Below, in pieces: positions 7,729 through 15,955 of a stretch of 45,080 bases of DNA (the first letter of the stretch is position 1; every line of letters starts with the position of its first letter). The notes beneath the pieces are model-generated. The model was not told the origin of the DNA and did not search any database. It saw only the letters and a list, made by a program, of their open reading frames with translations. Made by a program: the position numbers and the translations under genes. This stretch comes from Burkholderiaceae bacterium (lineage in GTDB: Bacteria; Pseudomonadota; Gammaproteobacteria; Burkholderiales; Burkholderiaceae_B), in NCBI GenBank assembly GCA_004322135.1, contig SCSG01000024.1, positions 1 to 45,080 on the forward strand, given 5' to 3'.

Positions 7729-8709
7729 ATGCAATCCTGGTTCCGCAATGGTCTGCGGCCCCTGTTCAATTCACCCCCTGTCTTTGCCTCGTCCGACCCC
7801 CACGAAGCCAGGCTGGTGACGTCCGGGGCACTTAAAGAACACGACCTGGTATGGCGCGATGGCAAGGTCGACTGTGCGCTGCGTCGTGCGCAGCTTGGAG
7901 CACTCTCGTTTTTCATTCTGCGTTATGGGGCGGCGGTAACCATTGCTCCGGGCGAACTTCAGCATTTCATGCTTTTCCAGGTACCTCTGCGCGGGGCTGC
8001 GCAAATTCATGTAGGCCGGGTTTCGGTGGCGGCCAGCCGAAGCATGGGGGCCATCATTTCGCCCACTTTGCCATTGCAGCTCGATTGGGGCCAAGGCTGT
8101 GAGCAACTTCTCCTGAAAATCCCACGTGCGCGTATCGAAAAGGCTTGCAGCGGACTCCTGGGCGCCGAACTCGACGCACCGGTCGAGTTTTCCCCCGAGT
8201 TGTCGCTGGACAGCGCGCATGGTCAAGCCTGGCAGCACCAAATTGGCACGTTACTTTGCTATTTGGGCGAATCCGCGGGTATTGTGCCGATCCAGTGGCT
8301 GCGCGCACAGGAAGAGGCGCTTATTCACCACCTGCTCTTGTGCCAGAAAAATAATTACACCGAGCGCCTTCTGCAACGTCCGGCCAGCGCACAGAAAAAA
8401 GTACGGGTGGCGGCTGAATACATTCACGCTCATCTGCAAGAAGCGCTGACCTTGGCCGACATTGCGCTGGCCAGCGGTTCCAGCATCCGTAGCCTGACCA
8501 TGGCCTTTCAAGAGCATTATCGTCTTTCGCCCATGGCCTACGTGCGCCATGAACGCATGGAAGCGGCGCGTGCAGAGTTATTGCAATCAGCCCCTGGGGT
8601 TCGCGTAACCGACGTTGCCTTCCGTTGGGGCTTCGGTCACCTTGGCCGCTTTTGCAGCGCCTACAAAACCCGCTACGGAGAAACGCCGATGCAGTCGATG
8701 AGGCGTTAG
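7729..8709 (+). CDS. AraC-family transcriptional regulator
   Basis: This 326-residue regulator has an N-terminal ligand-binding domain of the AraC-binding-like type (AntR/XylS style) and a C-terminal AraC double helix-turn-helix at about residues 225-322, with VAAEYIHAHLQEALTLADIA, RLSPMAYVRHERMEAARAEL and VTDVAFRWGFGHLGRF. The start MQSWFRN was chosen because AAGGAGG (7716-7722) lies 6 bp upstream; the reading frame extends another 58 codons upstream without family support. It is divergent from the binding-protein/dioxygenase operon and convergent with livF. By analogy with BenR, XylS and AntR it probably activates the dioxygenase and transporter genes in response to the aromatic acid or its product. 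Confidence 0.9.
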   Translation: MQSWFRNGLRPLFNSPPVFASSDPHEARLVTSGALKEHDLVWRDGKVDCALRRAQLGALSFFILRYGAAVTIAPGELQHFMLFQVPLRGAAQIHVGRVSVAASRSMGAIISPTLPLQLDWGQGCEQLLLKIPRARIEKACSGLLGAELDAPVEFSPELSLDSAHGQAWQHQIGTLLCYLGESAGIVPIQWLRAQEEALIHHLLLCQKNNYTERLLQRPASAQKKVRVAAEYIHAHLQEALTLADIALASGSSIRSLTMAFQEHYRLSPMAYVRHERMEAARAELLQSAPGVRVTDVAFRWGFGHLGRFCSAYKTRYGETPMQSMRR

Positions 8710-8757
8710 GCGAAGCCAAACGCTCGCGGGTTATCGGCGTTAGGCGAAGCCAAACGC
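8702..8757. repeat. Duplicated hairpin between araC-type gene and livF
   Basis: A 22-bp unit beginning GGCGTTAGGCG occurs twice, at 8702-8723 and 8736-8757, separated by 12 bp. Each unit can fold: GGCGTT pairs with AACGCC (one pair weaker in copy 1) around an inner GGC-GAA-GCC hairpin. The first copy covers the stop codon of the AraC-type gene and the second ends 5 bp before the livF stop. It may be a bidirectional transcription terminator, although no T-run follows, or a small duplicated mobile palindrome. Confidence 0.6.
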
Positions 8758-8762
8758 CAAAC

Positions 8763-9476
8763 TCAGCTGACGCCCACGTAGCGTTGCCAGATCTCGGGCG
8801 ATTGGCGCAACGCTTCCGAGCGGCCCGACCACACGACTTGGCCGCGTTCAATGATCGTATGGCGGTCAGCCAGTTCAATCAGGCGCTGCACGTATTTGTC
8901 GATGACCAGCGTTGTCTGACCCAAGCTGCGCAACTGACTCAGGCACGTCCAGATTTCTTCTCGAATGAGTGGTGCCAGACCCTCGGTGGCCTCATCCAGA
9001 ATCAGCAGATGGGGGTTGGTCATCAGGGCACGTCCTATGGCCAGCATTTGCTGTTCGCCGCCCGAAAGCTGGTTGCCCATATTGCGTGAGCGTTCCTGCA
9101 GGCGCGGAAACAGGTGGTAGACCCGTTCAAGTGTCCAGGGAGCGGAACTGCTGGAGCGGTTGCTGGCGAATGCGACGAGGTTTTCCCGTACCGAAAGGTT
9201 TGGGAAAATCTGCCTGCCTTCTGGTACCACGGCGATACCCAGGCGCGCGATACGGTCGGCTGACCAGGCGTTGACGGTGTTGCCCATGAATCTGACCGTT
9301 CCCCGACTGGCGGGAGTCAGACCCAGGATGGAGCGTACTGTTGTTGTCTTGCCCATGCCGTTGCGGCCAAGCAGGGTGGCCATTTCGCCTTTCTCTATTG
9401 AGAAATCAATACCGAACAAAACCTGGCTCGCGCCGTAGGCGGTCTCGATTTTTTCGACTTCAAGCAGGGCAGTCAC
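8763..9476 (-). CDS. livF: HAAT-family ABC transporter ATP-binding protein (LivF type)
   Basis: This 237-residue ATPase drives uptake across the inner membrane. It shows Walker A GRNGMGKTT (about 37-45), the signature LSGGEQQMLAIGRAL, Walker B LLILDEATEGLAP and the LivF-specific PEGRQIFPNLSVRENL. It overlaps livG by 4 bp and is the last gene of the leftward livH-livM-livG-livF set. The name livF reflects family membership. The dioxygenase cluster alongside argues that the transported compound is an aromatic acid or related carboxylate rather than leucine. Confidence 0.92.
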   Translation of the reverse strand: MTALLEVEKIETAYGASQVLFGIDFSIEKGEMATLLGRNGMGKTTTVRSILGLTPASRGTVRFMGNTVNAWSADRIARLGIAVVPEGRQIFPNLSVRENLVAFASNRSSSSAPWTLERVYHLFPRLQERSRNMGNQLSGGEQQMLAIGRALMTNPHLLILDEATEGLAPLIREEIWTCLSQLRSLGQTTLVIDKYVQRLIELADRHTIIERGQVVWSGRSEALRQSPEIWQRYVGVS

Positions 9477-10228
9477 GGTGCAACCTCGTCGCCCAGATAG
9501 GCCTTTTTCACGTCGGCGTTATGGCGGATTTCGTCGGCGCTACCGCTGGCGATAATGCGCCCCGACACCAGCACTGATATTTGTTCAGCCAGTTGAAACA
9601 CTGCTTCCATATCGTGCTCGATAAGCAAAATGGTGACCGTGCCGCGCAAGCGGGTGATAAGTTCGACAAGCTGCAGCGATTCACCGTGGCCCATGCCGGC
9701 CATGGGCTCGTCCAGAAGCAGCATGCGTGGACGCGTCGCCATGGCCAGACCGACTTCAAGCTGTCGTTGCTCGCCGTGGGCCAGGTTGCTGGCAATGGAG
9801 TCAACACGCGTGCCCAGACCGACCGTATCCGCCAGTTCGCGGGCCTCGTCGAAAATGGCGCTGTCGGCGATTGCCGGCCGCCAGAAACGCATGCTTGTGC
9901 CACTGCGCGCCTGTATCGCCAGGGCAAGGTTATCGACCACCGAGCACGATTTGAATATGTTGGTGATTTGATACGAGCGCGCCAGACCACGCCGTACACG
10001 CTGGTGCATGGGCAGTCGGGTGATATCGTCGCCATCGAACGTGATGCGGCCTTCGTTGGGGCGCAGGCCACCCGCTATTTGCTGTATGAGCGTCGTTTTT
10101 CCCGCGCCATTTGGGCCGATAATGGCGTGGGTGTGTCCGGCCTGGACCGCAAGGTCCAGGTGGTCGGTGGCAACCAGACCTCCGTAGCGTTTCACCAGCC
10201 CCCGTAGGTCAAGTAATGGTTGCGTCAT
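9473..10228 (-). CDS. livG: HAAT-family ABC transporter ATP-binding protein (LivG type)
   Basis: A 251-residue ATPase partner of LivF. It has Walker A GPNGAGKTT, the LivG-type early block LVKRYGGLVATDHLDL, a signature in the variant form LAHGEQRQLEVGLA (usually LSYGEQR) and Walker B LLLDEPMAGMGHGES. The final stretch ASGSADEIRHNADVKKAYLG is the LivG/BCA_ABC_TP_C tail. It overlaps livM by 4 bp upstream and livF by 4 bp downstream, which implies coupled translation. Confidence 0.92.
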   Translation of the reverse strand: MTQPLLDLRGLVKRYGGLVATDHLDLAVQAGHTHAIIGPNGAGKTTLIQQIAGGLRPNEGRITFDGDDITRLPMHQRVRRGLARSYQITNIFKSCSVVDNLALAIQARSGTSMRFWRPAIADSAIFDEARELADTVGLGTRVDSIASNLAHGEQRQLEVGLAMATRPRMLLLDEPMAGMGHGESLQLVELITRLRGTVTILLIEHDMEAVFQLAEQISVLVSGRIIASGSADEIRHNADVKKAYLGDEVAP

Positions 10229-11193
10229 GGTGCGTCTCCCGCACGCTTCCTGGTTCGGAACAGGCTGCCCAGACCGTCAGGCAAAAAGAGAATGATCAGC
10301 AAAAGAACCACGCCCATTGGCAATGCCCAGTGAGTGGTGAAATCTGTCAGTATCTCTTGCAGTACAAGCATGAAGAAGGCTCCGACTACGCCGCCGAAAA
10401 AGTAGCCCATGCCTCCCAGAATGACCATGACAAGCAGCGTGCCAGACTCCATCCAGTGCAGCATGCTTGGATTGGCCATCATGGTCTGGTTGGCAAACAG
10501 CGCACCGCCCAGCGCCGCCAACGCACCGGCCAGCGTAAAGCACACGAGCTTGTAGCGATACACCGGATAGCCGATGGCCTGCATGCGCGTTTCATTTTCC
10601 TTGATGGCCTGGATCACCCGTCCGAATCGTGAATTGACGAGGTGGTGCATCAGGATGAATGCAACGACGCACAGTACCAGCACAACGTAGTAGAACGTGG
10701 AATCGGAGGCAAGGTTCAGCCCCATCGACGAGCGCTGTGGCAGGCTCAGACCGTCGTCACCCCCGTAGGTGCTTAGGGAAACGAAGATGTAGTAGATCAT
10801 TTGCGCGAAAGCGAGTGTGATCATGATGAAGTACACGCCCTTGGTGCGCAGGCACATGGCACCAATGCCAAGGGCCAGCACGGCGCCGGCAAGGATGGCG
10901 GCCGGCCAGCTGATCCACGCCGCCGTCACGTTGTAATACATGAGGATGGCCACGGTGTAGGCTCCGGTGCCGAAATAGGCCGCGTGGCCCAGGCTGATCA
11001 TGCCACCGAATCCGACGATAAGATTCAGGCTGGTGGCAACCAGGGCATAAATAAGCAGACGGCTGGCAAAGCCAATATAAAACTCCTGGCCAAGATGGCT
11101 GGCTGCCCAGGGGAAGGCAATAAAAACCCCCAGCAGGGGTATGGTCCATGCAGGCGACAGGCGATGATGCAGAGTGCTGTTAACAGGTGTCAT
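10225..11193 (-). CDS. livM: HAAT-family ABC transporter permease (LivM type)
   Basis: An integral membrane permease of 322 residues with about nine hydrophobic segments. LivM hallmarks include NLIVGFGGMISLGHAAYFGTG, FALFAY-like helices, RSRFGR-like VNSRFGRVIQAIKENETRM and LAGALAALGGALFANQ. It forms the channel with LivH. Its start shares one base with the livH stop region and its end overlaps livG by 4 bp. It is part of the putative aromatic-acid uptake operon. Confidence 0.91.
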   Translation of the reverse strand: MTPVNSTLHHRLSPAWTIPLLGVFIAFPWAASHLGQEFYIGFASRLLIYALVATSLNLIVGFGGMISLGHAAYFGTGAYTVAILMYYNVTAAWISWPAAILAGAVLALGIGAMCLRTKGVYFIMITLAFAQMIYYIFVSLSTYGGDDGLSLPQRSSMGLNLASDSTFYYVVLVLCVVAFILMHHLVNSRFGRVIQAIKENETRMQAIGYPVYRYKLVCFTLAGALAALGGALFANQTMMANPSMLHWMESGTLLVMVILGGMGYFFGGVVGAFFMLVLQEILTDFTTHWALPMGVVLLLIILFLPDGLGSLFRTRKRAGDAP

Positions 11194-12113
11194 TAGCTGT
11201 GTGCCGGAAATAGCCCTTCGGGCTTGAAGAACAGTACGGCGGCCATAAGAACATAGATAAGGATGGAGGCAAGCGCCGGCCCCAGATTGGACGCCACATC
11301 AGCTGGCATGAACGACCGAAATAGCGTGGGCAGGAGGGTTCGGCTGACGGTGTCTACGCCGCCTACGAGCAGCGATCCAATGAGCGCGCCGCGTATCGAC
11401 CCTATACCCCCCACGACGATCACGACGAAGGCCAGGATGAGTATGCTTTCACCCATGCCTACCTGCACTGACAGAATGCTGCCAAGCAGTGCCCCCGCTA
11501 CGGCGCAAAGGGCGGCGCCCACGCCAAACAGCAGCGTGAAGATGAGTTTGATGTTGGCGCCCATGGCCGTCGCCATTTCCCGATTGGACGCACCCGCTCG
11601 CACCAGCATGCCGATACGTGTTTTGGTGACGACGAGATACAGCAGTCCTGCCACTGCCAGTCCCGCGACAATGATGAATAGCCTGAACGATGAATACTCG
11701 AAGCCGGCCCAAAGGTGAATCGGTTGAGAGAGCAGCTCGGGCGTGGGCAGCCGCAGGGGCTGTTCGCCCCAGATGATGCGCGCCCCTTCATTGAAAATGA
11801 GGATGAGCGCAAAGGTAGCCAGTACCTGCGACATATGGTTGCGCTGGTAAAGCCGACGAAACACAAGGATCTCGAGAATCACGCCGACCAGCAGCGTCCC
11901 CACCACGGAAAGTGCCAGGCCAAGCCAGAAGGATCCAGTAAGCATGGTGAACGACGCAGCCAAATAGGCCCCCACCATGTACAGCGAACCATGGGCCAGG
12001 TTAATGAAATCCATGATGCCGAAAACAAGGGTAAGTCCCGCTGCCAGCAAAAACAGCATCAAACCGAACTGCATTCCATTAAGAACGAGATCGGCCAGCA
12101 AATTTATATCCAT
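11193..12113 (-). CDS. livH: HAAT-family ABC transporter permease (LivH type)
   Basis: This 306-residue permease has the LivH pattern: NGMQFGLMLFLLAAGLTLVF, GIMDFINLAHGSLYMVGAY and a central GASNREMATAMGANIKLIF loop, followed by VVIVVGGIGSIRGALIGSLL. I placed the start at MDINLLAD. The reading frame runs 31 codons further upstream, but that extension is highly basic and partly a 15-bp tandem repeat, and AGGAGA precedes the ATGCATG cluster at 12113-12117. It is the first gene of livHMGF. Confidence 0.9.
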   Translation of the reverse strand: MDINLLADLVLNGMQFGLMLFLLAAGLTLVFGIMDFINLAHGSLYMVGAYLAASFTMLTGSFWLGLALSVVGTLLVGVILEILVFRRLYQRNHMSQVLATFALILIFNEGARIIWGEQPLRLPTPELLSQPIHLWAGFEYSSFRLFIIVAGLAVAGLLYLVVTKTRIGMLVRAGASNREMATAMGANIKLIFTLLFGVGAALCAVAGALLGSILSVQVGMGESILILAFVVIVVGGIGSIRGALIGSLLVGGVDTVSRTLLPTLFRSFMPADVASNLGPALASILIYVLMAAVLFFKPEGLFPAHS

Positions 12114-12137
12114 GCATGAGTCTCCTGCCGCGCATTG

Positions 12138-12167
12138 TTTTCTACGATGCTTTTTTCTACGATGCTT
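12138..12167. repeat. Perfect 15-bp tandem duplication upstream of livH
   Basis: TTTTCTACGATGCTT occurs twice in direct tandem (12138-12152 and 12153-12167), immediately upstream of the livH ribosome-binding site. It looks like a recent slippage or duplication product in the 274-bp space between livH and arsC. It could change the spacing of the livH leader or promoter. Confidence 0.8.
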
Positions 12168-12387
12168 GTTTGCCTTGGACTTTGAATGCCTGATTGCTTT
12201 AAGCATAGAAAGTTTAGGCCATGAATATTAGACCACATGCGAAGCTGCTTGCAACGTGGCAAGTGCCCGTCTGCCGCAGTGTTCCAGGGTCGCCAAGGCA
12301 GTGTGCGCGACATCCGCGTGGGGATTTGCCGCCGGCGGTCGCACGTTGCTATAGTGCGTACTGTCTCATTCATTTCGTCGGCAGACC

Positions 12388-12732
12388 ATGACTAAAATTT
12401 ATCACAACCCGCGTTGCGGCACGTCGCGCACCACCCTGCAAATCCTGCTAGAACGCGGCCTGGAACCCGAGATCATCGAATACCTTAAAACGCCGCCCAG
12501 CCGCAACGAGCTGGTTGATCTCATCAAGCAAGCAGGGTTGACCGTGCGTGCAGCCATGCGCAGTAAAGAAGCCGTCTACAAAGAACTGGGCCTGGACGAT
12601 CCCTCATTAAGCGACGACCAGCTGATAGACGCCATTCTGGCGCATCCCATTCTGATGAACAGGCCATTTGTCGTCACGGACAAGGGCGTTCGCCTATGCC
12701 GTCCAGCCACCGAGGTGCAGGCCATTCTGTAG
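12388..12732 (+). CDS. arsC: ArsC-type arsenate reductase (glutaredoxin type)
   Basis: A 114-residue thioredoxin-fold protein closely following the plasmid R773 ArsC pattern: IYHNPRCGTSR (catalytic Cys10), PPSRNELVDLI, VRAAMR, SDDQLIDAILAHPILMNRP and RLCRP, which together hold the cysteine and the arginines that bind arsenate. It lacks the C-terminal tail of R773 ArsC (141 residues) but matches shorter chromosomal homologues. No arsR, arsB or acr3 gene is adjacent, so an arsenate role is probable by family but not supported by the neighbourhood. Confidence 0.88.
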   Translation: MTKIYHNPRCGTSRTTLQILLERGLEPEIIEYLKTPPSRNELVDLIKQAGLTVRAAMRSKEAVYKELGLDDPSLSDDQLIDAILAHPILMNRPFVVTDKGVRLCRPATEVQAIL

Positions 12733-12788
12733 CAGGCAGCAGTTGCGGGCTGCAGCAAGTGTCTTGCCAAATTTGTCCATAAACGGAG

Positions 12789-12812
12789 TACAATCTACAC
12801 AAATGTGGAGAG
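12789..12812 (+). promoter_or_regulatory. Candidate toxin-antitoxin promoter and autoregulatory site
   Basis: A -10-like TACAAT (12789-12794) lies 28 bp upstream of the antitoxin start, with a weak -35-like TTGCCA 19 bp before it. Just after the -10 is an imperfect dyad, CTACAC-AAAT-GTGGAG, that would overlap the transcription start. DUF2384 antitoxins with an HTH usually repress their own operon. The assignment is inference. Confidence 0.3.
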
Positions 12813-12821
12813 TTCATCGTT

Positions 12822-13259
12822 ATGGATCTTGCCTACACCTATCCAGTAAGCAATTTCGAATCCGCCGTCGTCGTTGATCTGAACACGCGGGCGGCGCGTG
12901 AACGTTTGTCGAAATCCGCGCTCAAGGGGTTCTTCAAGCTTGCCCGGGCATGGGATCTGCGCGATGACGAGGCGTGCGCGCTGCTTGGCGGCATTTCCAG
13001 CAGCGCATTCTACGAATGGAAAAAGAAACCCGCACGTATTCTCGAGGTGGATCGCATTACGCGTATCTCTTACTTGCTGGGTATCTACAAGGCCCTTCAT
13101 ATTCTGTACGGCGATGCGCTCGCCGACCGCTGGCCCAAATTGCCCAACACCAATGTTATCTTCGCGGGCAAGACGCCACTGTTGTATATGCAGGAAGGTG
13201 GGCTGCTCGCCATGCAGACAGTGCGCAAGCTGCTTGATGCCCGGCGCGGCGGGGTTTGA
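12822..13259 (+). CDS. DUF2384 (MbcA/ParS/Xre) antitoxin
   Basis: This 145-residue protein has the two-part antitoxin layout: an Xre-like helix-turn-helix at about 35-75 (ARAWDLRDDEACALLGG followed by SSSAFYEWKKKP) and a C-terminal DUF2384 toxin-binding region (YLLGIYKALHILYG, then WPKLPNTNVIFAGKTPLLYM). It neutralises the downstream RES-domain toxin and probably represses the operon. GGAGAG lies about 10 bp upstream of the ATG. Its stop codon overlaps the toxin start (TGATG), giving a strict expression ratio. The family assignment is firm. Confidence 0.93.
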   Translation: MDLAYTYPVSNFESAVVVDLNTRAARERLSKSALKGFFKLARAWDLRDDEACALLGGISSSAFYEWKKKPARILEVDRITRISYLLGIYKALHILYGDALADRWPKLPNTNVIFAGKTPLLYMQEGGLLAMQTVRKLLDARRGGV

Positions 13260-13951
13260 TGGAAGCTCCTCGCGTGCCGCCGTTGTCTTCATTGCGGCAG
13301 TTCGATACGTTCCGTTTGCTGCCTTCGCGTTTTGTCGATCGCGAAGACTCTGTTCTTGCACCGCTTTCCGACAGCGAGGCGCATCTGAAGGACCTCTTCG
13401 ACCTTGATAACGCCACGAACCTCAGGCTTGTCGGCGAACGTGGGGCGCTGCCAGGCATCGGTGTGGACGAGTTGGTTTTTGGTGTCCCCTGTTTCCGTCT
13501 CGTCAATGCCGCCTTTACGTACCCGCGCCCCGAGGGTAGCCGCTTCAACAACGGCGATCGCGGCGCTTGGTATTGCGCGTTCGATCTTGATACGGCCATG
13601 GCTGAAATCGTTTTCCACAAAACCGTGGAATATGCCGAAATCAATTATTTTGAAGACGAGGTCAGCTATCAGGCGTTGCTGGCAGATTTTTCGGGCGAAT
13701 TTCACGACCTTCACGACACGTCAGACTTTCTGAACTGTCTGGCACCTGACAGTTATGTTGCGTCGCAGAAGCTGGCCGAGCAGCTTCTGGCACTGGGCTC
13801 AATGGGTGTGGTGTACCCCAGCGTACGCCGCCAGGGTGGCACTAATCTGGCATGCTTTCGCCCTGCGCTGGTGGGTAATGTTCGGCGTGGCTCAGCGTTT
13901 CAATTAAGGTGGTCGGGTTCGCCGGAACCGACTATCTCTACTCTGGACTAA
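13259..13951 (+). CDS. RES-domain toxin (NAD+-consuming)
   Basis: A 230-residue RES toxin. Characterised members are NAD+ phosphorylases/glycohydrolases (MbcT) or ADP-ribosyltransferases (ParT). Conserved features seen are the GSRFN arginine (Arg95), Tyr105 in GAWYCA, the catalytic-type Glu116 in MAEIVFH, YPSVR (Ser188) and a final GGTNLACFRP. The start ATG 13259 overlaps the antitoxin stop; a TTG one codon earlier is also in frame. A PIG-L deacetylase gene begins 9 bp after the toxin stop, which is an unusual third gene for this type II module. Confidence 0.92.
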   Translation: MEAPRVPPLSSLRQFDTFRLLPSRFVDREDSVLAPLSDSEAHLKDLFDLDNATNLRLVGERGALPGIGVDELVFGVPCFRLVNAAFTYPRPEGSRFNNGDRGAWYCAFDLDTAMAEIVFHKTVEYAEINYFEDEVSYQALLADFSGEFHDLHDTSDFLNCLAPDSYVASQKLAEQLLALGSMGVVYPSVRRQGGTNLACFRPALVGNVRRGSAFQLRWSGSPEPTISTLD

Positions 13952-13960
13952 GGGGTATTC

Positions 13961-15955
13961 GTGAGCGGCCGATCCTGGTTCGTGGTGTTGTGGCGCTGTG
14001 CCTTTTTGTGGGGCCTGGCAATGCCAGGGGCATGGGCCGGTCCCACGCTGGCTGAATGTCATGGGATGAAGAATCTGGTTTTCGTCGCCCATCAGGATGA
14101 TGACCTGCTCTTCATGAATCCCGATATCGAGCAGACGATAACGTCGGGCGGCTGCGTGGAAACTGTCTATCTGACGGCAGCTGAACGCGGTGAAGGTGAA
14201 AAGTACATGCATGGCAGGGCGCGAGGTGTGAGGGCTGCCTACGCAGTCATGGCCAATAGCGGCGACAACTGGACCGAGTCTGTCACGGAATTCGGTGGCA
14301 AGCATCAGGGGCGTTCCGTTCTGGAATCGAATCCCCGGGTGACTCTGATTTACATGCGCATTCGGGATCCCTGGCTGGGCAAGGGGTGGGGAAGCCTCAC
14401 ACCGTTGAGCCGTACCGAGTCGATCGTAGGGACCCATGCCAGGATTCTGGGGCCCTACAAAGACAGCTACACGCGTGCTGAATTGGTGACGACACTGGCG
14501 GCAATCATCGCCGAATATCAACCTACGCTCATCCGGCATATGGATGATTCCATCAGCGTGCCTTATACGTCACTGTGCTGGCGCTGCATCGGGCACGATC
14601 ATCCTGACCACATTGCCAGTGCCAGGCTGGTGCGTGATGCCATGAAGCGTTCGCCGGGAGATTACGGGGAGGTAGCCTATGTGGATTACCCCACGCAAGA
14701 GCGAGGCTCAAACCTGGCGGCAGCTGAGATCGCGGCGAAGACGGCGGCGTTCAAACGCTATGCGCGCGACGACTATCAGTACTGTCCCGAACCCGCGAAA
14801 TGCAACGAGCCGCTGGGCACGGCTGCGGCCTGGGTCCGCCGGACCTACTACGTGGTGCGTCATAGCGAGTCGCCGGCGTTGACCACCTCGGCACTTGGTG
14901 GCTATTTGCTGTTTACGACCGGCGAAGAAAATAGTGCGGCCAACGTGTACTCCGGACGTAGTCAGAATTGGGAGTCGCTGGGTGGGCGCACGGCCGACAG
15001 CGTGGCTGCGTTCAATTGGGCCGATGGCAGGGTGGGTGTCCTGACGCTCGACGCCACCGGACGGCTATGGATGAAAGCGCAGGATAAAAGCACGGGCTGG
15101 AGGAAGTGGCGCATCGTCACCAGCACGCGTGGCGCGCATATACCCAGGGTGCTTTATCTGAAAGATGGGAGCCCGGCATTTTTGATGCTGGGCAATGATG
15201 GCGCTTTGCGCTACTGTTTTCCCACTGAGCAGGGCAGTTCCACACGTGCGGCTTGCACGTCGTTGCCCGCCCTGACCAATATGCGTCCTGGAGCCGTGGC
15301 GGTCCTGAGCGCTGATAATCACGTCAAGGTGTTTGTCAATGACTGGGCGGGGCGGATATGGGTGACCGTACAAGAGCAATCGGGTGTGTCCGCCTGGCAC
15401 GACTGGAAGCAGTTGCGCCCCGCCCGTACGGCTGATGGGGGCCTGGCGGCTGTGCGCAACGCGCGTGGCCTTGTCGAATTATTCTGGCGTGATGCACGCA
15501 GCGGCAACATGGTGCGCATGGTTCAGGCGTCTGGGCCGCGTCTGCGGCATGCCTGGGACGTGCCGCAGGATCTGGGCTTCACCTACGTCGGGCGTCCCGC
15601 CGTGGGTTTGAATGAGCGTGGTCACGTCGTTGTGGCCGCACTGGAGCGGTCTGGCGGTTCGCTCAGGTTGTTCGAAGAGCATAGCCTGACAACGGTGGGG
15701 GCCAACGTCAAATGCGCGCCGGCGCTGCTCGTTGCCAACGGCCAACTTCTGCTCGTTTCGCGTAGTGGTGAACATGCCCAGACTTATTGGCTTTGGAAGC
15801 GATCCGAAGGGGCTTGGCAGCAGCCGGTTCTTTTGTCTCCACCTTCTCAGTCAGGCGGAACATCATATCCACCCCCAACCCTCGACGTGCCAAACGTTCC
15901 AGTCGTCCCGACAGCCAGCCATCTCAGTGCGAGCGCAGCGACGGTTCAGCCGTGA
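13961..15955 (+). CDS. Secreted PIG-L deacetylase with C-terminal propeller-like region
   Basis: This 664-residue protein has a signal peptide (cleavage near Ala26), then a PIG-L/LmbE zinc deacetylase domain at about 37-300 with FVAHQDDDLLF (His44, Asp47) and GHDHPDH (His214/His217). PIG-L enzymes remove acetyl groups from N-acetylglucosamine-type sugars. Residues about 310-630 form repeated Trp-rich strands (WESLGG, WRKWRIV, WHDWKQL, LFWRD, YWLWKRS) that resemble a PLL-like beta-propeller/lectin region, and the tail is Pro-rich. The start is GTG with AAGGGG 5 bp upstream. It follows the RES toxin by 9 bp, so it may be co-transcribed. The target polysaccharide is unknown. Confidence 0.86.
   Translation: MSGRSWFVVLWRCAFLWGLAMPGAWAGPTLAECHGMKNLVFVAHQDDDLLFMNPDIEQTITSGGCVETVYLTAAERGEGEKYMHGRARGVRAAYAVMANSGDNWTESVTEFGGKHQGRSVLESNPRVTLIYMRIRDPWLGKGWGSLTPLSRTESIVGTHARILGPYKDSYTRAELVTTLAAIIAEYQPTLIRHMDDSISVPYTSLCWRCIGHDHPDHIASARLVRDAMKRSPGDYGEVAYVDYPTQERGSNLAAAEIAAKTAAFKRYARDDYQYCPEPAKCNEPLGTAAAWVRRTYYVVRHSESPALTTSALGGYLLFTTGEENSAANVYSGRSQNWESLGGRTADSVAAFNWADGRVGVLTLDATGRLWMKAQDKSTGWRKWRIVTSTRGAHIPRVLYLKDGSPAFLMLGNDGALRYCFPTEQGSSTRAACTSLPALTNMRPGAVAVLSADNHVKVFVNDWAGRIWVTVQEQSGVSAWHDWKQLRPARTADGGLAAVRNARGLVELFWRDARSGNMVRMVQASGPRLRHAWDVPQDLGFTYVGRPAVGLNERGHVVVAALERSGGSLRLFEEHSLTTVGANVKCAPALLVANGQLLLVSRSGEHAQTYWLWKRSEGAWQQPVLLSPPSQSGGTSYPPPTLDVPNVPVVPTASHLSASAATVQP

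Noticed and set aside
12603-12760. arsR/arsB resistance operon around arsC
   Set aside because: Neighbours are liv genes and a toxin-antitoxin pair; arsC is a single gene here.
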